Positions 59,697 to 64,000 of a stretch of 64,000 nucleotides of DNA are shown here, in pieces (position 1 is the stretch's first letter; every line of letters starts with the position of its first letter). The stretch comes from Ampullaceana balthica. Its lineage: Eukaryota; Mollusca; Gastropoda; Lymnaeidae. A program made the translations under genes and the position numbers. The DNA lies in NCBI GenBank assembly GCA_944989445.1, contig CALYLW010001195.1, positions 62,001 to 126,000 on the forward strand. The letters run 5' to 3'. The notes under the pieces are model-generated. The model worked only from the letters and a program-made list of their open reading frames with translations, made no database searches and was not told the origin of the DNA.

Positions 59697-60391
59697 AGAA
59701 TGAATCCCTTCTATATCCGTGTTCCTAAGTTCTTACCTTAATTATGCCTTATAAAATATTTCCATGTTAGTCACATCCTATACTTGGAGATAACGGTTTC
59801 AATAAATAAAAAATCAAATGTGAAAACAACGTAGTTTTTAATGTGTTCTTAGCCATTACTATAACAAGCGTTCAAGGAGAGTCATTTAAAATAACTATTT
59901 TTTTTAAAAATAAAATTTTAATCTAAGTGCATTTTTGTTAGGTAATTTCAATGTTAGGATTTATGTTAAAAGAAAACTTGTCTTTGGACACATAGGTGGT
60001 GTAACGCTTATAATCACATAATTCTGCTATAAAGTAGGATACAAAGAAACTTAGGCTTTTTGATGTATTTTAACATGTATTATCTAGATCTGTATAATTT
60101 TACAAGTTTCTCCAGATGAGAGTTTAAGAAATGTTTAAGCTTGGTCTTGTGCAATTGTATGAAGAATCGAAATAGCTCAGTGTTTAAACAAATCATCAAA
60201 TTATCATTACGTAATTTAGTAAATGTGATCAACAAAGGCAAGGTTAACAAATTATTTTTCTGTCTTATATCAAGTTACTAATTTATAAAGTATTTAAATT
60301 GGAAGGAAAATTCACTAAACACATGAATTGCTTTTAATCTAACTCAGAATTCACCAATCTTAAGAGAATCCTAGCTTTTGATTTACACATT

Positions 60392-60802
60392 ATCCCTCGT
60401 TAAAGGGAACGAAGTAAAGTGGCGTGCCACTATAATAAATTGTAGATAGACTCACTGGGCGATTGGGAATGTGCAACAGTTAGACAACAACATATATGAC
60501 AATAAAAGTCTAAATAATATGGTTTACATAATTTCAAAGAAAATATTACTTTAAAACTTATATTTTTTCTCGAAATGAATATATTTATATATATAATTGA
60601 AGTTAAAAATATAACATTTAAGTAATACAAATCAATAATATCATGTCTCATATACTTGTAAATTACAATTTAATAGCAGCTTAATAGCAGTCATCACTAT
60701 CTACTTATTTATTTTTGTATTTAATTTGTCTCACGTACATTGTAACATTAAATAGATTACCACCGGTGCTTTTTAGTGCGCCACTGTCAGTAAATACAAT
60801 TT
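60392..60802 (+). repeat. Twin-hairpin/GTGCG module, copy 14
   Basis: atccctcgttaaagggaacg and a perfect agtggcgtgccact. 3' box ggtgctttttagtgcgccac about 368 bp downstream. Confidence 0.78.
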
Positions 60803-61086
60803 AAATGCACGTCAAATATGAAAATACGAAGTCATTTTAAATAAATATATTTCTCTGTACTTTTGAAACTAAAAGCAGTTTGTATTAGTATATTTTTCGA
60901 TTTTAATAAGAATAACTACTTTATACGCCAAGTTTTAATTAATCAAATACTACCGTTTTCTGTATTGTCCAAGTGAAACTCCGCAAGAACTGGATACTTC
61001 TAATTAGAGGTCAAATGTCAATGAAACATTTTGATTCTTCCTATACCCGTTATATATTAAGTCCAATAACAAGAAGTTTTGATGAA

Positions 61087-61165
61087 GGAGTCGATGTTAA
61101 CTCTATCAAGTGCACACCATCCGAAAAAAAAGTAGTGCTAACATGTCAAGATATATATAATTTAA
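61087..61165 (+). repeat. Mid-unit segment of the long direct repeat
   Basis: 'gatgttaactctatcaagtg', 'gtagtgctaacatgtcaagat' as at 10316 and 1385. The overlapping 88-residue open frame (60973-61239) has no domain and covers repeat sequence. Confidence 0.7.
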
Positions 61166-61584
61166 AACAATGCACCCAATATGTGTTTTTATCCTTACGT
61201 TTAAATGTACTTTTAATGAATTTCTTATTTTCTCTGTAAATTAAACACTTAAAACAAAATGTCACAGTACAATCCTAAATATCTAAAGATATGAATCATT
61301 TAAGACAACATACCAACACATAGAAGTTAAAAACATGTCTGGATATAAGATATATAAGACAACAAACGAAACACTTTATTGAAATATAATAGTGGCCATT
61401 TACTATTTAAAATTAAACATTTATTTATTGAAACAAACATTCTTTAAATTGACAAAATATAAAATATACCCAGATCACTGGTAAAATTATTAAGTCGTAT
61501 ATTGAATAACATTATAAGAGATTTAATTGTCGTATCTTTAAGACAAATATAATATATAAATATTGCATTGTCATCATGAAGTCT

Positions 61585-62745
61585 CGAGAAATAAGGACAT
61601 TGATGTAGTCCTGTAATTAAGAAATAAGGACATTGATGTAGTCCTGTAATCAAGAAATAAGGACATTGATGTATTCCAGTAATCAGAAATAAGGACATTG
61701 ATGTAGTCCTGTAATCAAGAAACAAGGACATTGATGTAGTCATGTAATCAAGAAACAAGGACATTGATGTAGTCCTGTAATCAAGAAACAAGGACATTGA
61801 TGTAGTCCTGTAATCAAGAAATAAGGACATTGATGTAGTCATGTAATCAAGAAATAAGGACATTGATGTAGTCGGTAATCAAGAAATAAGGACATTGATG
61901 TAGTCCTGTAATCAAGAAATAAGGACATTGATGTAGTCCTGTAATCAAGAAATAAGGACATTGATGTAGTCCTGTAATCAAGAAATAAGGACATTGATGT
62001 AGTCCTGTAATCAAGAAATAAGGACATTGATGTAGTCCTGTAATCAAGAAATAAGGACATTGATGTAGTCCTGTAATCAAGAAATAAGGACATTGATGTA
62101 GTCCTGTAATCAAGAAATAAGGACATTGATGTAGTCCTGTAATCAAGAAATAAGGACATTGATGTAGTCCTGTAATCAAGAAATAAGGACATTGATGTAG
62201 TCCTGTAATCAAGAAATAAGGACATTGATGTAGTCCTGTAATCAAGAAATAAGGACATTGATGTAGTCCTGTAATCAAGAAATAAGGACATTGATGTAGT
62301 CCTGTAATCAAGAAATAAGGACATTGATGTAGTCCTGTAATCAAGAAATAAGGACATTGATGTAGTCCTGTAATCAAGAAATAAGGACATTGATGTAGTC
62401 CTGTAATCAAGAAATAAGGACATTGATGTAGTCCTGTAATCAAGAAATAAGGACATTGATGTAGTCCTGTAATCAAGAAATAAGGACATTGATGTAGTCC
62501 TGTAATCAAGAAATAAGGACATTGATGTAGTCCTGTAATCAAGAAATAAGGACATTGATGTAGTCCTGTAATCAAGAAATAAGGACATTGATGTAGTCCT
62601 GTAATCAAGAAATAAGGACATTGATGTAGTCCTGTAATCAAGAAATAAGGACATTGATGTAGTCCTGTAATCAAGAAATAAGGACATTGATGTAGTCCTG
62701 TAATCAAAGAAATAAGGACGTTGATGTAGTCATGTAATCAAGAAA
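61585..62745 (+). repeat. 33-bp minisatellite, about 35 copies before the gap
   Basis: Unit aagaaataaggacattgatg then tagtcctgtaatc, 33 bp. Outer copies carry variants (aacaagg, catgtaatc, a 31-bp unit near 61876); about 24 central copies are identical. 33 is a multiple of three, so long frames stay open on the minus strand (11-residue repeats); these are not genes. The unit matches single-copy text at 10800 and 29578. Confidence 0.97.
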
Positions 62746-62857
62746 NNNNNNNNNNNNNNNNNNNNNNNNNNNNNNNNNNNNNNNNNNNNNNNNNNNNNNN
62801 NNNNNNNNNNNNNNNNNNNNNNNNNNNNNNNNNNNNNNNNNNNNNNNNNNNNNNNNN
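62746..62857. other. Assembly gap, 112 N
   Basis: A run of N inside the 33-bp array. Repeat text (gacattgatgtattcctgta) resumes at 62858, so the true array length is unknown. Confidence 0.98.
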
Positions 62858-63177
62858 GACATTGATGTATTCCTGTAACCAAGATATTAAAGTAATGTAA
62901 GTAATCATGGATGTAAATCTGGTGATAAGAACAATATTCTCCCAAGAAATTAATATTATTCTACTGATTCATTGAAGGAAATATGAAATGCTGCGAGGAT
63001 CTTATTTACAGTTTTAATAAGACAATGATGGACATATAAGCTATACAATGTTTACTCTGCAATCTGCATGCAATTAACAGATTTGCTCTATTATGTGTCG
63101 TTTATTGCTAAAACAATTTTACAATTCTTTTAAATACTTTCCGACACATGTTTATTTCCCTCTTATACTCTGCAGTC

Positions 63178-63340
63178 TTTCTCAGCCCATTATTGACCGA
63201 GTCATACGCTTACAACAGATCGTAATACAATAGAAAGTGATGGTAGCACATTAACAAACAACCTCACAAAAGATCATTACAAACGCAACGAGGTATCTAA
63301 TATTGACGCCTGTTGCACAATTATAAGTCAACAGTTTTCT
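63178..63340 (+). repeat. Unit segment with single copy of the 46-bp text
   Basis: 'cccattattgaccgagtcata', 'cagatcgtaatacaatagaa', 'gtgatggtagcacattaaca' and 'tctaatattgacgcctgtt'. Provides an uninterrupted version of the site filled at 51174. Confidence 0.75.
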
Positions 63341-63651
63341 TGTGATACACAGATTTTATATAAAATGTCTTGTCCTCAGTCTAGAATTTTAATTCTTCAT
63401 TTATTAGACATTTCCTCAAAATCTTAATTCTGTTAGTTATTTTTTTTTAATTCTAAATTTTTGAAAATTATTAAATTAATTTTAAGCTTGTAGCCAAGTG
63501 GTCAACAAAGGCTTGGCTAATTATCCTATTCTAATGGTAATTACTAATTTGAATAAACATCACAATTTTGTATAGAAGGAACCAGTGAAATGGTTGTATT
63601 GAAATAAGGGTTTATCGTGGTAGGAGAATCTAAACAATTCATTGATATTTC

Positions 63652-64000
63652 ATCCCTATTAGTAGGGACCGTGATCAAGTAGCGTGCTAAGTGGATAAAA
63701 ACGTTAACTGGCAATGCCAAAGACCCTAGAATTTAAAAATTTTAATAAACGCATATATTACAGTATATTTTTTTTTCCATACAAATCTAAATTAAAAAAT
63801 GAATATGATTTTAAAATATATTTCATTTCTCGAATTTTATATTCCTCTACGTTATTTTAATTTGTATGCAAAGAAATATTTAAGTAACACAATTTATTAT
63901 TACTAATCTTCTGGAAGTAAAATGTAAGTTTAAAAACATTTTTAAAAATGATGTTAAATTTAATATTCCTATCTAAGTTATCAAATAAAATTTCATATTA
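63652..64000 (+). repeat. Twin-hairpin module, truncated by window end
   Basis: atccctattagtagggaccg and agtagcgtgcta open it, preceded by ggtaggagaatcta. The 3' box would be expected at about 64015, just outside. Confidence 0.7.

Larger units (their letters stand above)
58275..60830 (+). repeat. Duplicated block, second copy (partner 26420-29250)
   Basis: Direct partner of the earlier block, with the same order: terminal 'tgacctcttgaaatatac' text, degenerate module, 61-bp array, 'cttctatatccgtgttccta' and a good module. Confidence 0.85.

Noticed and set aside
61839..62707. Minus-strand frames of 282-286 residues made of an 11-residue repeat
   Set aside because: They are open only because the DNA unit is 33 bp. 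More than one overlapping frame is open, there is no non-repeat coding flank, and the same DNA is single-copy non-coding text in other units.

Overview
The window looks like animal, probably invertebrate and possibly molluscan, non-coding DNA. It is strongly AT-rich and has no convincing host gene exon, rRNA or tRNA. It is packed with transposon relics of animal type (hAT elements with BED zinc fingers, mariner, LINE reverse transcriptases, many small terminal-inverted-repeat elements), minisatellites and simple repeats. The mollusc suggestion is an impression from the repeat style and is not proven. Almost all open frames are chance frames, frames across tandem repeats, or antisense shadows of transposon relics.

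The main structure is a diverged direct-repeat family that runs from end to end. Its most conserved part is a module of about 400 bp. The module opens with two adjacent hairpins (ATCCCT-loop-AGGGAT, then AGTGGCGTGCCACT) and closes about 340-380 bp later with a GC-richer box close to TTTGTGGTGCGACGC. I find 14 modules with both ends (two of them degenerate) and five partial ones, all on the + strand. The modules sit in longer units of very roughly 1.2-2 kb, and blocks of units are themselves duplicated: 5430-7944 with 30340-32500, and 26420-29250 with 58275-60830. Several minisatellites (46, 45, 33 and 61 bp) are local amplifications of short segments of this unit.

Layout. 1-322: end of a small inverted-repeat element. 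420-1440: module unit. 2170-4240: 32-bp repeats, then a broken ZBED-type hAT gene on the minus strand. 4424-4840: inverted-repeat element. 5430-7944: duplicated block carrying a 205-bp hAT insertion. 7945-9130: LINE fragments around a 46-bp array. 9312-11340: hAT insertion and module units. 11477-11884: three GC palindromes. 11900-15060: AT-rich, little recognisable. 16085-21185: a tandem repeat of about 500 bp split by a 4.15-kb element with inverted ends. 21185-22840: BED-type hAT relic with two later insertions. 23454-26035: minisatellites and a 765-bp inverted-repeat element. 26420-32500: duplicated blocks. 33094-33978: two small insertions and a mariner relic in a row. 35262-37480: dispersed repeat with an inverted copy at 54882-56131. 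37960-40330: a satellite of about 305 bp split by a LINE. 41265-43767: minisatellites. 47532-50793: nested transposons. 51174-60830: more module units and duplicated blocks. 61585-62890: a 33-bp array containing an assembly gap.

Because several repeats exist in filled and empty versions inside the window, insertions can be read directly: filled sites near 7547, 7945, 21270 and 48207 can be compared with uninterrupted paralogues. All alignments were made by eye, so copy numbers and edges are approximate.
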